The notes below the pieces were generated by a model. The model was given only the letters and a program-made list of their open reading frames with translations, had not been told where the DNA came from and did no database searches. From Bacillus sp. Marseille-Q1617 (GTDB lineage Bacteria > Bacillota > Bacilli > Bacillales > Bacillaceae_B): a stretch of DNA of 64,000 nt. The stretch spans positions 1,048,501 through 1,112,500 of the forward strand of contig NZ_CAHJXM010000001.1 in assembly GCF_903645295.1 (NCBI RefSeq), written 5' to 3'. Positions 43,015 to 52,010 of the stretch are shown piece after piece (within the stretch, counting starts at the first letter, position 1; each line of letters begins with the position of its first letter). The position numbers and the translations under genes are program-made.

Positions 43015-43344
43015 ATGGAACAGCAAGAAAGAAGATACAGTGAAATGTCACAACATGAATTACAGCAGGAAATTGCCAGCCTAAAGGAAAAAGCAAGAAA
43101 AGCTGAACAGCTTGGGATTGTTAATGAATTCGCTGTGCTCGAACGTAAAGCGCTGATGGCTCAAGCGTACCTGATGAACCCTGATGATTATAAATCCGGC
43201 GGTATTTACGCCATCGAAGGGGATCCCGGTGTATTCTTTAAGATAGACTATCTGAACGGCGTATTTGCCTGGGGATACCGCCTTGGCGGTGATGGAAAGG
43301 AAGAAGCACTGCCGATTTCCCTTCTGAAATCTGACAAAAATTAA
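43015..43344 (+). CDS. yfhH: YfhH family protein (DUF1811)
   Basis: A 109-residue protein with an N-terminal helical pair (MSQHELQQEIASLKEKARKAEQLGIVNEFAVLERKALMAQAYLM) and a C-terminal SH3-like beta part (GGIYAIEGDPGVFFKIDYLNGVFAWGYRLGG). This is the conserved YfhH/DUF1811 layout. Function unknown. Its place after recX fits the B. subtilis order. Confidence 0.87.
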   Translation: MEQQERRYSEMSQHELQQEIASLKEKARKAEQLGIVNEFAVLERKALMAQAYLMNPDDYKSGGIYAIEGDPGVFFKIDYLNGVFAWGYRLGGDGKEEALPISLLKSDKN

Positions 43345-43346
43345 AA

Positions 43347-43393
43347 CCAAGGTCCGTCCCCCGCCGCATGAAGCGGTGAGTGACGGACCTTGG
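43347..43393. repeat. GGTCCGTC-type hairpin (family-1 variant)
   Basis: CCAAGGTCCGTC and GACGGACCTTGG form a perfect 12-bp outer stem around a GCCGC/GCGGT centre. It lies between convergent yfhH and ypzG-like genes. Confidence 0.75.
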
Positions 43394-43397
43394 ACAT

Positions 43398-43556
43398 TTA
43401 AGAACGTTTACGGGTTTCAGCTTCAAGAATGATCATATTCTGTGTTTGCGTGGTTTGTCCATTTGCCTGGGAATGAGCATGTTTTGGATTGTAAAATGCT
43501 TTGTTAAATGGACTGCTGTACTTATTTTGGTTGAAATTATTTTTCATGTTTGCCAT
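43398..43556 (-). CDS. YpzG-like small protein (52 aa)
   Basis: ATG 43556 follows AGGGGGTAGTCACG. The product MANMKNNFNQNKYSSPFNKA continues with FYNPKHAHSQANGQTTQTQN and ends MIILEAETRKRS. The pattern YSSPFxxxFxxPKHAHSQxNGQT and the terminal IILExxTRKRS match the YpzG family of small Bacillus proteins. It lies 28 bases downstream of sspK on the same strand and probably shares its spore-related expression; that link is inference. Confidence 0.75.
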   Translation of the reverse strand: MANMKNNFNQNKYSSPFNKAFYNPKHAHSQANGQTTQTQNMIILEAETRKRS

Positions 43557-43584
43557 CGTGACTACCCCCTAAAAAGTTAACTTC

Positions 43585-43749
43585 TTATATCGAGTCTTGT
43601 TTTCTTTTTCCTGAAGACGCCATACGTTCTTGAGGATGGGTATTGATGGTACCATTTGCCCTTTTGGATGCATATTCGGCTTTAGCTCTTGGTTCTCCTT
43701 CGAATTTGTTGTTATTCATATTGGGGAACCCGGTTGTTTTATTACGCAT
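43585..43749 (-). CDS. sspK: Small acid-soluble spore protein K
   Basis: A 54-residue protein with the SspK core [15 protein letters not shown] followed by [18 protein letters not shown]. This is a minor SASP made in the forespore. AAAGGAGGCAGATT precedes ATG 43749. Its position between yfhH and yfhJ is the same as in B. subtilis. It has a four-residue C-terminal extension (KQDSI) beyond the GKR where the B. subtilis protein ends, as I recall. Confidence 0.9.
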   Translation of the reverse strand: MRNKTTGFPNMNNNKFEGEPRAKAEYASKRANGTINTHPQERMASSGKRKQDSI

Positions 43750-43884
43750 AATCTGCCTCCTAAAAGGTTTAATTATTTCATACCGTGAAAAAGCAAAGGC
43801 TCCACTAAGCTTAACCACGTACTAATAGTATGGATGCACACGCTGTACTTTATCATAAAAACATATGGAAAAGGAGGAGAAAAA

Positions 43885-44169
43885 ATGGAGACGACATTTC
43901 ATGAGCTTACTGAATTATTATTGGAAATAAACAGTGAACTTTCTTATGAAAGGGCAAGAACGTGGGTCGAGCTCGTATGGGAAGATTTTGAAACCACATA
44001 TGCCAAAGCAGGATACGAATATCAGGGGAAAGAAGTGACTGAAAGGGTGGTACGACAATGGATCACGAACTACGGTTCCCGCATCCATGAATTCGCTGCT
44101 CGAAACCCCAAATACAAACACTTGCTTGAGAATGAACAAAGCAACGAAGATGATGGTTTAGTGCATTAA
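43885..44169 (+). CDS. yfhJ: YfhJ (WVELL-type) protein
   Basis: A 94-residue mostly helical protein with the conserved ARTWVELVWEDFETTYAKAGYEY and VVRQWITNYG. These mark the YfhJ/WVELL family of Bacillales. GGAAAAGGAGGAGAAAAA precedes ATG 43885. Function unknown. Confidence 0.85.
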   Translation: METTFHELTELLLEINSELSYERARTWVELVWEDFETTYAKAGYEYQGKEVTERVVRQWITNYGSRIHEFAARNPKYKHLLENEQSNEDDGLVH

Positions 44170-44175
44170 AGAAGT

Positions 44176-44213
44176 GAGGGACGGGCCTTTAGCATGCTAA
44201 AGGCCCGTCCCTC
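44176..44213. repeat. Family-1 hairpin, perfect 19-bp palindrome
   Basis: GAGGGACGGGCCTTTAGCA is followed directly by its exact complement. It lies between convergent yfhJ and yfhP. The arm order is the reverse of the 17832 copy. Confidence 0.9.
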
Positions 44214-44219
44214 GGTGCG

Positions 44220-45206
44220 TTAATCGATTAAAATGTCGATATCGACTTTTTTGCGCAATTTTTCCTCGCTGAATACCCAGCCGGTATAAGAGCTGACAAC
44301 GCTAAGATCCTTGTCGAGCTGAACGAGTGCGACAAATGGGTAATGACCGTTATTCCGGTAACGGAGGTCAATGAAGCGAACCTCGAAATGGTCGTCGAAT
44401 TCGTCTATTTCCCAGCGGTAAACAGGAGAGAAGGAAAGAAACGCCGATAGGTTCTTATCTTTCTTAGCCGCTTTGATGACTGGAAGATCCGGTATAGGAA
44501 TTCGATTGAATTCGTCAAATATCGTGATCGAACGTCTAAAAGCCCTTGCGACATAAAATTTATCCTTCGTAACAACGGCAAGCCGCCATTGAAAAAAGCG
44601 CATGGTAGGGGAGACGATGATTTTCTCGGCTTCCGGTATCCTTCTTTTGACGGCATTCTTAACAGCTTTTTGAACTTGGAACCGGAGGACATAATAGGCG
44701 AAAATGACGATGTACATCACCAGGAACGTCTCTCCAGGCGGAAAGCCGAGCCCCCATAGGATCAAGCCGATCACATGGATGATGAATATGGGAAGATCAA
44801 ACGTGTTGATCACACCCAAAGCGACCCATTTCGACGAAATCGGCCTCAGAGCCTGGGTGCCGTAAGCGTTGAATATGTCGACAAATACATGCAGGAAAAC
44901 GGCAGTGAATGTCCAAATCCATAAGTGAAGCAGATTCGCTTCAGGAAAAAATGGATAGATGCATGCGACTATGAGCAGGGGCCACATAAGGACAGCGGGA
45001 ATGCTGTGAGTGATTCCACGGTGGTGACGTATATATACCGCATTATTTCGCAGTTTCAACACAGTATCAATGTCAGGGATCTGAGAACCGATGACTGCAG
45101 CTATGAGGACACTCGTTGAAGTAGCGCTGCTCTCAGCGACAGCGGGATCGAGCGTGGCTAAACCTCCCAGAGCGAAACCCATAACGATATGAGTACCTGT
45201 ATCCAA
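44220..45206 (-). CDS. yfhP: YfhP, membrane-bound metal-dependent hydrolase family (DUF457)
   Basis: A 328-residue protein with about five helices in the first 180 residues. The DUF457/YdjM motifs are present: TGTHIVMGFALGG, GSQIPDIDTV, and HHRGITHSI with several metal-ligand-like His. The soluble C-terminal 150 residues are beta-rich. TTG 45206 follows GGGAGGAC. The family is annotated as inner-membrane metal-dependent hydrolase; the substrate is unknown. It is divergent from the small gene before mutY, as yfhP is to mutY in B. subtilis. Confidence 0.85.
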   Translation of the reverse strand: MDTGTHIVMGFALGGLATLDPAVAESSATSTSVLIAAVIGSQIPDIDTVLKLRNNAVYIRHHRGITHSIPAVLMWPLLIVACIYPFFPEANLLHLWIWTFTAVFLHVFVDIFNAYGTQALRPISSKWVALGVINTFDLPIFIIHVIGLILWGLGFPPGETFLVMYIVIFAYYVLRFQVQKAVKNAVKRRIPEAEKIIVSPTMRFFQWRLAVVTKDKFYVARAFRRSITIFDEFNRIPIPDLPVIKAAKKDKNLSAFLSFSPVYRWEIDEFDDHFEVRFIDLRYRNNGHYPFVALVQLDKDLSVVSSYTGWVFSEEKLRKKVDIDILID

Positions 45207-45280
45207 AAAAAGTCCTCCCTTGACTGAATTCGTTTGTTTTCGTTGCACTTCATGATATGGTTAAAAGGAGCATATTTCAA

Positions 45281-45589
45281 ATGAAAAAATCATTACAAAT
45301 TTATCTTGAATATGAAATCAAGCACAGTCTCCATCATCAATACAGGCAGATCATGGAAAACATCCTTCACACATTGCCGGAGTACGATGCCATGAATATT
45401 TGCTGGGAAAAATCCGAGGCGGATTCCAATCGATACATCGAAACATTCGACGTCCCGACAGAGGCACATTACTTCGCACTTAAACGTTTACGAACGTCCC
45501 GCCGTCATTTACTATTTGGATTATTGGATGATTGCATCTGCGGCGGATTAAAAGAAATGACATGCTTCGGGCTGAAAAAAAGTTCATAA
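45281..45589 (+). CDS. Hypothetical protein (102 aa)
   Basis: ATG 45281 follows AAAAGGAGCATATTTCAA. The product (MKKSLQIYLEYEIKHSLHHQ...) is His- and Leu-rich at the start. It ends in a cysteine-containing tail (LLDDCICGGLKEMTCFGLKK) that could bind a metal. No family recognised. It lies 53 bases before mutY and may be co-transcribed. Confidence 0.65.
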   Translation: MKKSLQIYLEYEIKHSLHHQYRQIMENILHTLPEYDAMNICWEKSEADSNRYIETFDVPTEAHYFALKRLRTSRRHLLFGLLDDCICGGLKEMTCFGLKKSS

Positions 45590-45642
45590 TACATTATTTA
45601 TTCCCTAATCATCGCAACATCTAACATCTTTGGAGGTACAAA

Positions 45643-46746
45643 TTGAAAGAAGAACCGTTAAAACATTTAGAGACCATTGACCGTGAGGAATTTCAGAAAG
45701 ATTTAATTACCTGGTTTTCAAGGGAGCAGCGTGACCTGCCGTGGAGAAAGGATCGTGATCCCTATAAAGTATGGGTATCAGAAATCATGCTTCAGCAGAC
45801 CAGAGTAGATACAGTCATTCCTTATTTTAACCGATTCCTTGAGAAATTTCCTACAATAGATGCTCTCGCCCTTGCAAATGAGGAGGAAGTATTGAAGGCA
45901 TGGGAAGGTCTTGGGTATTATTCACGGGTCAGAAATCTGCAATCGGCAGTGAAGGAAGTCCATGAAAAATATGGGGGGGTCGTCCCTGATACTCCCAAGG
46001 AGATTTCTTCCCTTAAAGGTGTCGGTCCTTATACTGCAGGAGCCGTCCTCAGTATCGCCTATGGGAAACCTGAGCCCGCTGTAGACGGAAACGTCATGAG
46101 GGTGTTCTCGAGGATCCTCTCCATATGGCTTGATATAGCGAAGCCTTCGTCACGGAAAGTGTTCGAGGAAGCCGTAAGGGCTCTTATTTCAAAAGAGAAT
46201 CCTTCTTACTTCAATCAGGCTTTAATGGAACTGGGTGCATTGATATGTACGCCGACATCCCCGTCCTGCCTGCTATGCCCGGTACGTGAACATTGTCAGG
46301 CCTTCCATGAAGGAGTACAGACAGAACTTCCGATCAAATCAAAAAAGAAGGCGGCACGCAAGTTGAATATGGCCGCAGCCGTCCTTTTCACTGAGGATAA
46401 CCGTGTTGTGATTCACAAACGTCCAAGCACAGGCCTGCTGGCGAACCTGTGGGAGTTCCCCAATTTTGAAGTGACAGAGACGAGAAGCGGAAGAAAGCAG
46501 CTGGGAGAAAGGTTGGAAGCAGACTATGGCGTGGAAGCTTCCTTAAAAGCAGGAGTCATCACCAAAATTCAGCATGTATTCTCTCATATCATCTGGGATA
46601 TTGAAGTATATGCCGGGAGCGTCGAAAGTACCGCTTTAAAAGATACTGAATTAATTGCCGTAACGAATGAAGAAATGGAAAAATATGCATTTCCGGTTTC
46701 CCATCAGAAAATCTGGAAAGAAACAAATCATGTAGTAAACAACTGA
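45643..46746 (+). CDS. mutY: A/G-specific adenine glycosylase MutY
   Basis: A 367-residue base-excision repair enzyme that removes adenine opposite 8-oxoguanine. Catalytic Glu47 is in [11 protein letters not shown]. The helix-hairpin-helix is [12 protein letters not shown] (124-135), with catalytic Asp148 in AVDGNV. The [4Fe-4S] ligands are C202, C209, C212 and C218, the canonical C-x6-C-x2-C-x5-C. A C-terminal NUDIX-like 8-oxoG recognition domain follows from about residue 240. TTG 45643 lies behind TTTGGAGGTACAAA. Order with yfhP and yfhS matches B. subtilis. Confidence 0.95.
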   Translation: MKEEPLKHLETIDREEFQKDLITWFSREQRDLPWRKDRDPYKVWVSEIMLQQTRVDTVIPYFNRFLEKFPTIDALALANEEEVLKAWEGLGYYSRVRNLQSAVKEVHEKYGGVVPDTPKEISSLKGVGPYTAGAVLSIAYGKPEPAVDGNVMRVFSRILSIWLDIAKPSSRKVFEEAVRALISKENPSYFNQALMELGALICTPTSPSCLLCPVREHCQAFHEGVQTELPIKSKKKAARKLNMAAAVLFTEDNRVVIHKRPSTGLLANLWEFPNFEVTETRSGRKQLGERLEADYGVEASLKAGVITKIQHVFSHIIWDIEVYAGSVESTALKDTELIAVTNEEMEKYAFPVSHQKIWKETNHVVNN

Positions 46747-46751
46747 TATAG

Positions 46752-46797
46752 AGGCCCTTGGCTGAAGGCATGTCAACACGTCTTCAGCCAAGGGCCT
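46752..46797. terminator. Long hairpin between convergent mutY and yfhS
   Basis: AGGCCCTTGGCTGAAG and CTTCAGCCAAGGGCCT form a perfect 16-bp stem. It shares only the GGCCC end with family 1 and lacks the ACGGG core. Confidence 0.8.
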
Positions 46798-46811
46798 TGA
46801 TAGACTTACTA

Positions 46812-47036
46812 TCAATCGTATACCGTTTTCGTGCCATGTGTATAATCAGCTTCCCCGCGGTTCAATCCGCCCCTGTTTTCAATCTCTTCAACGATTTCAC
46901 GATGAATGGATTGTCCTTCTGCGTTCAAATAGGGTACTATTTGTTGTAGTGAATGATGAAAGTAGGCAAGTTCGCTTTTCTTCCATTCACTTTTAGGGAG
47001 CATGGACAGCTCCGTCATATCCCGACCAACATACAT
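46812..47036 (-). CDS. yfhS: YfhS-like small protein
   Basis: A 74-residue soluble protein beginning MYVGRDMTELSMLPKSEWKK, with YFHHSLQQIVPYLNAEGQ and RGGLNRGEADYTHGT. It resembles B. subtilis YfhS in sequence and position between mutY and fabL. GGAGGTCTGATCGT precedes ATG 47036. Function unknown. Confidence 0.8.
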   Translation of the reverse strand: MYVGRDMTELSMLPKSEWKKSELAYFHHSLQQIVPYLNAEGQSIHREIVEEIENRGGLNRGEADYTHGTKTVYD

Positions 47037-47147
47037 ACGATCAGACCTCCAATTATTCGAATTATCTCCATTAGTTTTAAGTAAATGGAGGCTGATTATG
47101 CTTTGAAAAACAATTGCTTGTTATGGAAAATAAATTTGAAAGGATGA

Positions 47148-47897
<750 letters not shown>

Positions 47898-47984
47898 TGT
47901 CTGTTTTATGGATTGTTTTTCCATTATTTTTTTGGATAGTCTCCCTCGCGCCAGGTTATCTTAATTAGCGTGGAGGTGATTACA

Positions 47985-48173
47985 ATGGCAAAACAACCAA
48001 ACAAAACTCAATCTGGTACTAGCGTTCAACACGTTAAACAACAAAACGCTCAAGCAGGAGCTCAGCAACAATACGGTACTGAGTTCGCTTCTGAAACAAA
48101 CGCTCAAGAGGTGCGTCAACAAAACGCTCAATCTCAAGCTAAAAAAGGTCAAAACTCTGGTCAACAACAATAA
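47985..48173 (+). CDS. sspE: Gamma-type small acid-soluble spore protein
   Basis: A 62-residue Gln/Asn/Ala-rich protein with two related repeats (VKQQNAQAGAQQQYGTEFAS and EVRQQNAQSQAKKGQNSG), the layout of gamma-type SASP. It is an amino-acid store in the spore core, made in the forespore under SigG. TGGAGGTGATTACA precedes ATG 47985. It has the cleavage-site-like TEFASE motif of the GPR protease. Position after fabL is as in B. subtilis. Confidence 0.92.
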   Translation: MAKQPNKTQSGTSVQHVKQQNAQAGAQQQYGTEFASETNAQEVRQQNAQSQAKKGQNSGQQQ

Positions 48174-48189
48174 TCGCTGAAGATCAGAC

Positions 48190-48219
48190 CAAGCACCCGC
48201 TTACCGGCGGGTGCTTTTC
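48190..48219 (+). terminator. Terminator of sspE
   Basis: AAGCACCCGC pairs with GCGGGTGCTT, and TTCT follows. Confidence 0.85.
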
Positions 48220-48230
48220 TGCGTTGAAGT

Positions 48231-48274
48231 ATCGAGGGACGGGCATTTAGCAAACTAAAGGCCCGTCCCTCGAT
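48231..48274. repeat. Family-1 hairpin
   Basis: ATCGAGGGACGGGC...CTAAAGGCCCGTCCCTCGAT: the arms pair over about 19 bases with one mismatch. It lies 12 bases after the sspE terminator. Confidence 0.8.
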
Positions 48275-48398
48275 GCTTTAAAGAGGTAGAGAGAGTGGTC
48301 GACAAAAGTGGTGGGATTGTGACAGATGTTGTCAAAGGGTTTGGAAAGTGGAAGGAGAATGTTCTAAGAGAGCTTGTTTAGAAGGGATGGTAGGTTTG

Positions 48399-48659
48399 AT
48401 GCAGCAAAGGTTTAATCAATTGGTATCTGAACAGTTGGCGACAATGGATAAGCTGTTGTTTCTTCAGGCAGAGATTGAGCGCTGCCAGAAACTTGAAGGG
48501 GAACTTATAGAATTGCAGGAAATGACCAAGGTCCAGTCATTGAAAAGTGAAATCATCCAAAAGAAAAGAGAGCTGAAAGAAATCCACCGTATCTTTCAGG
48601 AACAAACCGATGACGTAATCCGTTCCTATCAGGAAGAATATAATGAAGTGCCGTCATAG
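48399..48659 (+). CDS. ygaB: YgaB-like coiled-coil protein
   Basis: An ~86-residue, almost wholly helical protein (MQQRFNQLVSEQLATMDKLL, then heptad-rich EIERCQKLEGELIELQEM and so on), predicted coiled coil. The start is uncertain: ATG 48399 with GGTAGG upstream, or the ATG at 48387. Its position between sspE and ygaC is that of B. subtilis ygaB. Function unknown. Confidence 0.72.
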   Translation: MQQRFNQLVSEQLATMDKLLFLQAEIERCQKLEGELIELQEMTKVQSLKSEIIQKKRELKEIHRIFQEQTDDVIRSYQEEYNEVPS

Positions 48660-49189
48660 TCTTAATTTTAATCTAAAAATTTTAAGAAGGTTATGGGAAC
48701 TGAATAGTGGTTGGCGACTATCCAGCAGTTGATTGGAGTGCAAGACGAAGACTCCTGCGGGAGAAGTGGCCAATTCGAAAAGCGGAAGGGCTTTGCTCAG
48801 AGGCGGTTGGCATAAGGCGAACCGACCTAGAAGGCGCCCTTTGCCTTCTTGGACGGTTTGACTTATGACATGTGCCTCTAAGCCCTGCAGCTAGACATGT
48901 GAGACCCCACAGGAGCGCAGCGACGAGGAGGCTCACGGGCCACCCGCGGAAAGCGAAGTCTTGCACGGAAATCAACTGCGGCATTTAAAAGAGTTATCCA
49001 ATAATTTACTATCTGTTCACCATGCAACCCAATCACTTACACAGTTAAATAAAATCCAAAACCGGGCCATCTTTAAAGACGAATTTCTTTAAAGACAGCC
49101 CTTTTGTTTTAAATTTGCTGGGGAAACGTTATAATAATAGAATAAACAATTATATATACATGGAATTTGTTAGGAAAGAAGGGGATACA
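48660..49189 (+). other. Gene-free gap holding a composite repeat and a hairpin
   Basis: This 530-base gap contains the family-3 element at 48729-48975 and a terminator-like hairpin at 49064-49110 (GGGC, TCTTTAAAG and complements, then TTTTGTTTT). An apparent reading frame across the repeat is not a gene. The rest is A/T-rich without signals I recognise. Confidence 0.7.
48729..48975 (+). repeat. Family-3 long hairpin element with nested family-2 element
   Basis: The ends are TTGATTGGAGTGCAAGAC and GTCTTGCACGGAAATCAA, which pair except for a 3-base mismatch. The interior of the simple form (copy 63791-63913) is interrupted here at CTGCGGGA by a family-2 element at 48777-48897 (starts GAAAAGCGG, ends GCAGCTAGACA). 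The rest then resumes with GAGACCCCACAGGAGCG. Confidence 0.9.
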
Positions 49190-49720
49190 ATGGCTGTTCC
49201 CACTGAAGGGCGATCTGTACAAATACATAGTTATAAGCATGATGGAAATATCCACAGGATATGGAATGAAACGACTGTTTTGAAAGGGACAAGTAATGTG
49301 ATCATCGGGGGAAACGACCGGACACTTGTAACGGAATCAGACGGAAGAACATGGATGACACGCGAACCCGCAATCTGTTATTTTCATTCTGAACTATGGT
49401 TTAACATTATTTGTATGATCCGTGAGGACGGGATTTATTATTATTGTAATTTAAGTTCACCATTCGTATACGATCATGAAGCAATCAAGTACATTGATTA
49501 TGACTTGGATATTAAAGTGTTTCCTGATATGACGTATACATTGCTTGATGAGGATGAATACGAGGCTCATCGGAAATTGTACGGTTACCCGGATGTGATC
49601 GATCACATCCTGAAGAGAAATGTGGACAAGCTTGTACGATGGATACGACAAAGGAAAGGTCCTTTTGCACCTGACTTCATTGATATCTGGTATGATCGCT
49701 ACTTAACACATAGGGGGTAA
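49190..49720 (+). CDS. ntdP: YgaC/NtdP-type nucleoside tri-/diphosphatase (DUF402)
   Basis: A 176-residue DUF402 protein beginning [20 protein letters not shown]. The conserved beta-barrel segments [19 protein letters not shown] and [19 protein letters not shown] are present, with acidic residues in [10 protein letters not shown]...[13 protein letters not shown]. The family includes enzymes that hydrolyse nucleoside tri- and diphosphates. Length equals B. subtilis YgaC. AAAGAAGGGGATACA precedes ATG 49190. Confidence 0.88.
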   Translation: MAVPTEGRSVQIHSYKHDGNIHRIWNETTVLKGTSNVIIGGNDRTLVTESDGRTWMTREPAICYFHSELWFNIICMIREDGIYYYCNLSSPFVYDHEAIKYIDYDLDIKVFPDMTYTLLDEDEYEAHRKLYGYPDVIDHILKRNVDKLVRWIRQRKGPFAPDFIDIWYDRYLTHRG

Positions 49721-49747
49721 CCAACCTGGACAACTGTATAGTTTACG

Positions 49748-49842
49748 AAGGGCTGACCCAGTAAGGAGCTTCCTTTTCTCTCCCAGTAGACTGGCTTTTG
49801 GAGAAAAGGAGTACCGTGTTCCTGTTGGGTCATCCCTTTTTA
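49748..49842 (+). terminator. Long rod-like hairpin with T run
   Basis: The 5' arm AAGGGCTGACCCAGTAAGGA...CCTTTTCTC pairs with GAGAAAAGG...TCCTGTTGGGTCATCCCTT across small internal loops. A small CCAGT/ACTGG hairpin is at the tip and TTTTT follows. It fits between ntdP and ygaD. It is larger than a normal terminator. Confidence 0.75.
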
Positions 49843-49924
49843 ATGGAGGCTGTTTTCGTTCTTTTTTTAAAGCGCGTGAAAAATGGATAAATCTACAGGC
49901 TCTTACTTGGAAAGGAGTAATGAC

Positions 49925-51673
49925 TTGGATAGTATCAAACGTTACCTGCAATTTGTTAAGCCTTATCGCTGGCAGATTATAGGTACCCTCATCATAGGAA
50001 TTATTAAGTTTGCCATTCCATTGCTGATTCCGATTCTGATTAAATACGTCATCGACGATATCGTGGGGAATGGGAGCTTAACAACACAGGAAAAAACAAG
50101 TAATTTACTTACGATCATGGGCGTTATGCTTGTGCTGTTTCTCATCATCAGACCGCCGGTTGAGTATTACAGGCAATATTTTGCACAATGGACAGGGAAT
50201 AAGATCCTTTTTGATTTAAGGGATACTCTCTTTTCCCATATTCAAAAATTGAGTTTTAAATATTATTCCAATACCCGTGCAGGCGAAGTCATCTCAAGGG
50301 TGATCAATGATGTCGAGCAGACGAAGAACTTCGTCATCACGGGACTTATGAATCTATGGCTGGATGCAGCCACTATCATCATAGCACTTGCCATTATGTT
50401 TACGATGGACGTGACACTGACGCTGGTTTCATTGATTGCTTTTCCCTTCTATGCCTTTTCGGTACGCTATTTCTTCGGAAGGCTGCGAGGTTTGACAAGG
50501 GAGCGTTCACAAGCGCTTGCAGAAGTTCAGAGCCATCTGCATGAGAGGGTGCAGGGGATGTCTGTCATCAAGAGTTTTGCAGTGGAGGACTATGAGCAGA
50601 AGCAATTTGAAGGACAGAATAGCAACTTCTTAACCAAAGCATTAAAGCAAACGAGCTGGAACGCGAAAGCCTTCGCGGTGGTGAATACCATTACGGATAT
50701 TTCTCCATTGATCATCATTGGGTACGCAGGTCTTCAAGTAATACAAGAAGACCTCACCATCGGTACAATGGCGGCATTCATTGCTTATATTGACCGGTTA
50801 TATAATCCACTGAGAAGGCTCGTGAATTCATCGACTACCTTGACGCAATCAATCGCCTCCATGGACAGGGTATTTGAATTCATGGATGAAAAGTATGATG
50901 TGGATGATGAGCCCGGTGCAGTTCCATGCCGCAATGTGAAAGGGGATATCCAGTTCAAAAATGTATCCTTTCAATATGATCCTAAGGAAGAAGAGGTACT
51001 GAGGAATCTCAATCTGGATATTCAATCAGGGGAAACCGTTGCACTTGTGGGAATGAGCGGCGGGGGCAAATCCTCTCTTGTCAGTTTGATCCCGCGATTC
51101 TACGATGTGACCAAGGGAGAAATTCAATTAGACGGTACAGACATCAGAAGATTCGAGGCCAGATCTCTCAGGGATAAAATCGGAATGGTACTTCAGGATA
51201 ATATTCTTTTCAGTGAATCTGTGAAAATGAATATAAAATTCGGAAACCCGGAAGCTAGTGATGAAGATGTCATAAAGGCTGCCAAAGCTGCAAATGCCCA
51301 TGATTTCATCATGAAGCTGCCTGAGGGGTATGACACACGAGTAGGAGAAAGAGGTGTGAAGCTCTCCGGCGGGCAGAAACAAAGAGTGGCAATCGCCAGG
51401 GTCTTCCTGAAAAACCCGCCTATCCTTATTCTCGATGAAGCTACTTCTGCACTTGATCTCGAGAGTGAGCATCTGATCCAGGAAGCGTTGGAAGTATTGG
51501 CGAAAGATCGCACCACGTTCATTGTAGCCCACCGTTTATCAACGATCACCCATGCAGACAGGATCATTCACATGGAGCATGGAGAGATCTCGGAAATGGG
51601 CACGCACCAGGAATTGATGGAAAGACAGGGACATTATTATAAGCTTTTTCAGGTTCAGCAATTAGATCAATAA
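49925..51673 (+). CDS. ygaD: ABC transporter, fused permease/ATPase (YgaD)
   Basis: A ~582-residue half-transporter with six helices in residues 10-310 and an ATPase domain. The ATPase shows Walker [10 protein letters not shown], signature KLSGGQKQR, Walker [13 protein letters not shown] and the switch VAHRLST. It belongs to the MsbA/BmrA-type multidrug or lipid exporters and should homodimerise. TTG 49925 lies seven bases after AAAGGAG; an in-frame ATG at 49883 overlaps that site. Substrate unknown. It follows ntdP as in B. subtilis, where ygaE comes next; here a peptide ABC operon intervenes. Confidence 0.9.
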   Translation: MDSIKRYLQFVKPYRWQIIGTLIIGIIKFAIPLLIPILIKYVIDDIVGNGSLTTQEKTSNLLTIMGVMLVLFLIIRPPVEYYRQYFAQWTGNKILFDLRDTLFSHIQKLSFKYYSNTRAGEVISRVINDVEQTKNFVITGLMNLWLDAATIIIALAIMFTMDVTLTLVSLIAFPFYAFSVRYFFGRLRGLTRERSQALAEVQSHLHERVQGMSVIKSFAVEDYEQKQFEGQNSNFLTKALKQTSWNAKAFAVVNTITDISPLIIIGYAGLQVIQEDLTIGTMAAFIAYIDRLYNPLRRLVNSSTTLTQSIASMDRVFEFMDEKYDVDDEPGAVPCRNVKGDIQFKNVSFQYDPKEEEVLRNLNLDIQSGETVALVGMSGGGKSSLVSLIPRFYDVTKGEIQLDGTDIRRFEARSLRDKIGMVLQDNILFSESVKMNIKFGNPEASDEDVIKAAKAANAHDFIMKLPEGYDTRVGERGVKLSGGQKQRVAIARVFLKNPPILILDEATSALDLESEHLIQEALEVLAKDRTTFIVAHRLSTITHADRIIHMEHGEISEMGTHQELMERQGHYYKLFQVQQLDQ

Positions 51674-51676
51674 TAG

Positions 51677-51726
51677 AAGGTCCGTGCCACACTGTGTCAA
51701 AACAGCAGTGTAGCACGGACCTTTTT
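51677..51726 (+). terminator. Terminator of ygaD (GGTCCGTGC-type hairpin)
   Basis: AAGGTCCGTGC-CACACTG pairs with CAGTGTAGCACGGACCTT, and TTTT follows. The GGTCCGT start resembles the 43347 hairpin. Confidence 0.85.
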
Positions 51727-51825
51727 TGTGCAGGGAAAAAAGTCATGATTATTTTTGTTGATATGCCGATAATCTCCTATAAATTACAAGTCTCCTTCTT
51801 TACTCTATTAAAAGATATAGGAGGA

Positions 51826-51903
51826 ATGAAACGGGTTTTTGGACATATATTGAAATGGATTAGGCAACATAGACGAATAAAAGGATTGAGAAGAAAATTC
51901 TGA
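51826..51903 (+). CDS. Possible 25-aa basic peptide
   Basis: AGGAGG lies only two bases before ATG 51826, a poor spacing. The peptide MKRVFGHILKWIRQHRRIKG (then LRRKF) is strongly basic and could form an amphipathic helix. It sits upstream of the peptide ABC operon promoter. Could be spurious. Confidence 0.25.
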   Translation: MKRVFGHILKWIRQHRRIKGLRRKF

Positions 51904-51910
51904 AAATAGA

Positions 51911-51938
51911 TTGCAACATTTGTAACATCTTGTATAAT
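51911..51938 (+). promoter_or_regulatory. Sigma-A promoter of the oligopeptide ABC operon
   Basis: TTGCAA (51911-51916), 16 bases, TATAAT (51933-51938), 73 bases before the first gene. Confidence 0.65.
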
Positions 51939-52010
51939 AAGAAACATATAAAAATTTAGAAAAGTACCACAATTGAGAAAAGAGAGAATTGTTTCAAGGG
52001 GAGGATTTGA

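Noticed and set aside
46752..46797. Membership of the mutY/yfhS hairpin in family 1
   Set aside because: It shares only the AGGCCC end; the GACGGG core is missing, so it is treated as an ordinary terminator.
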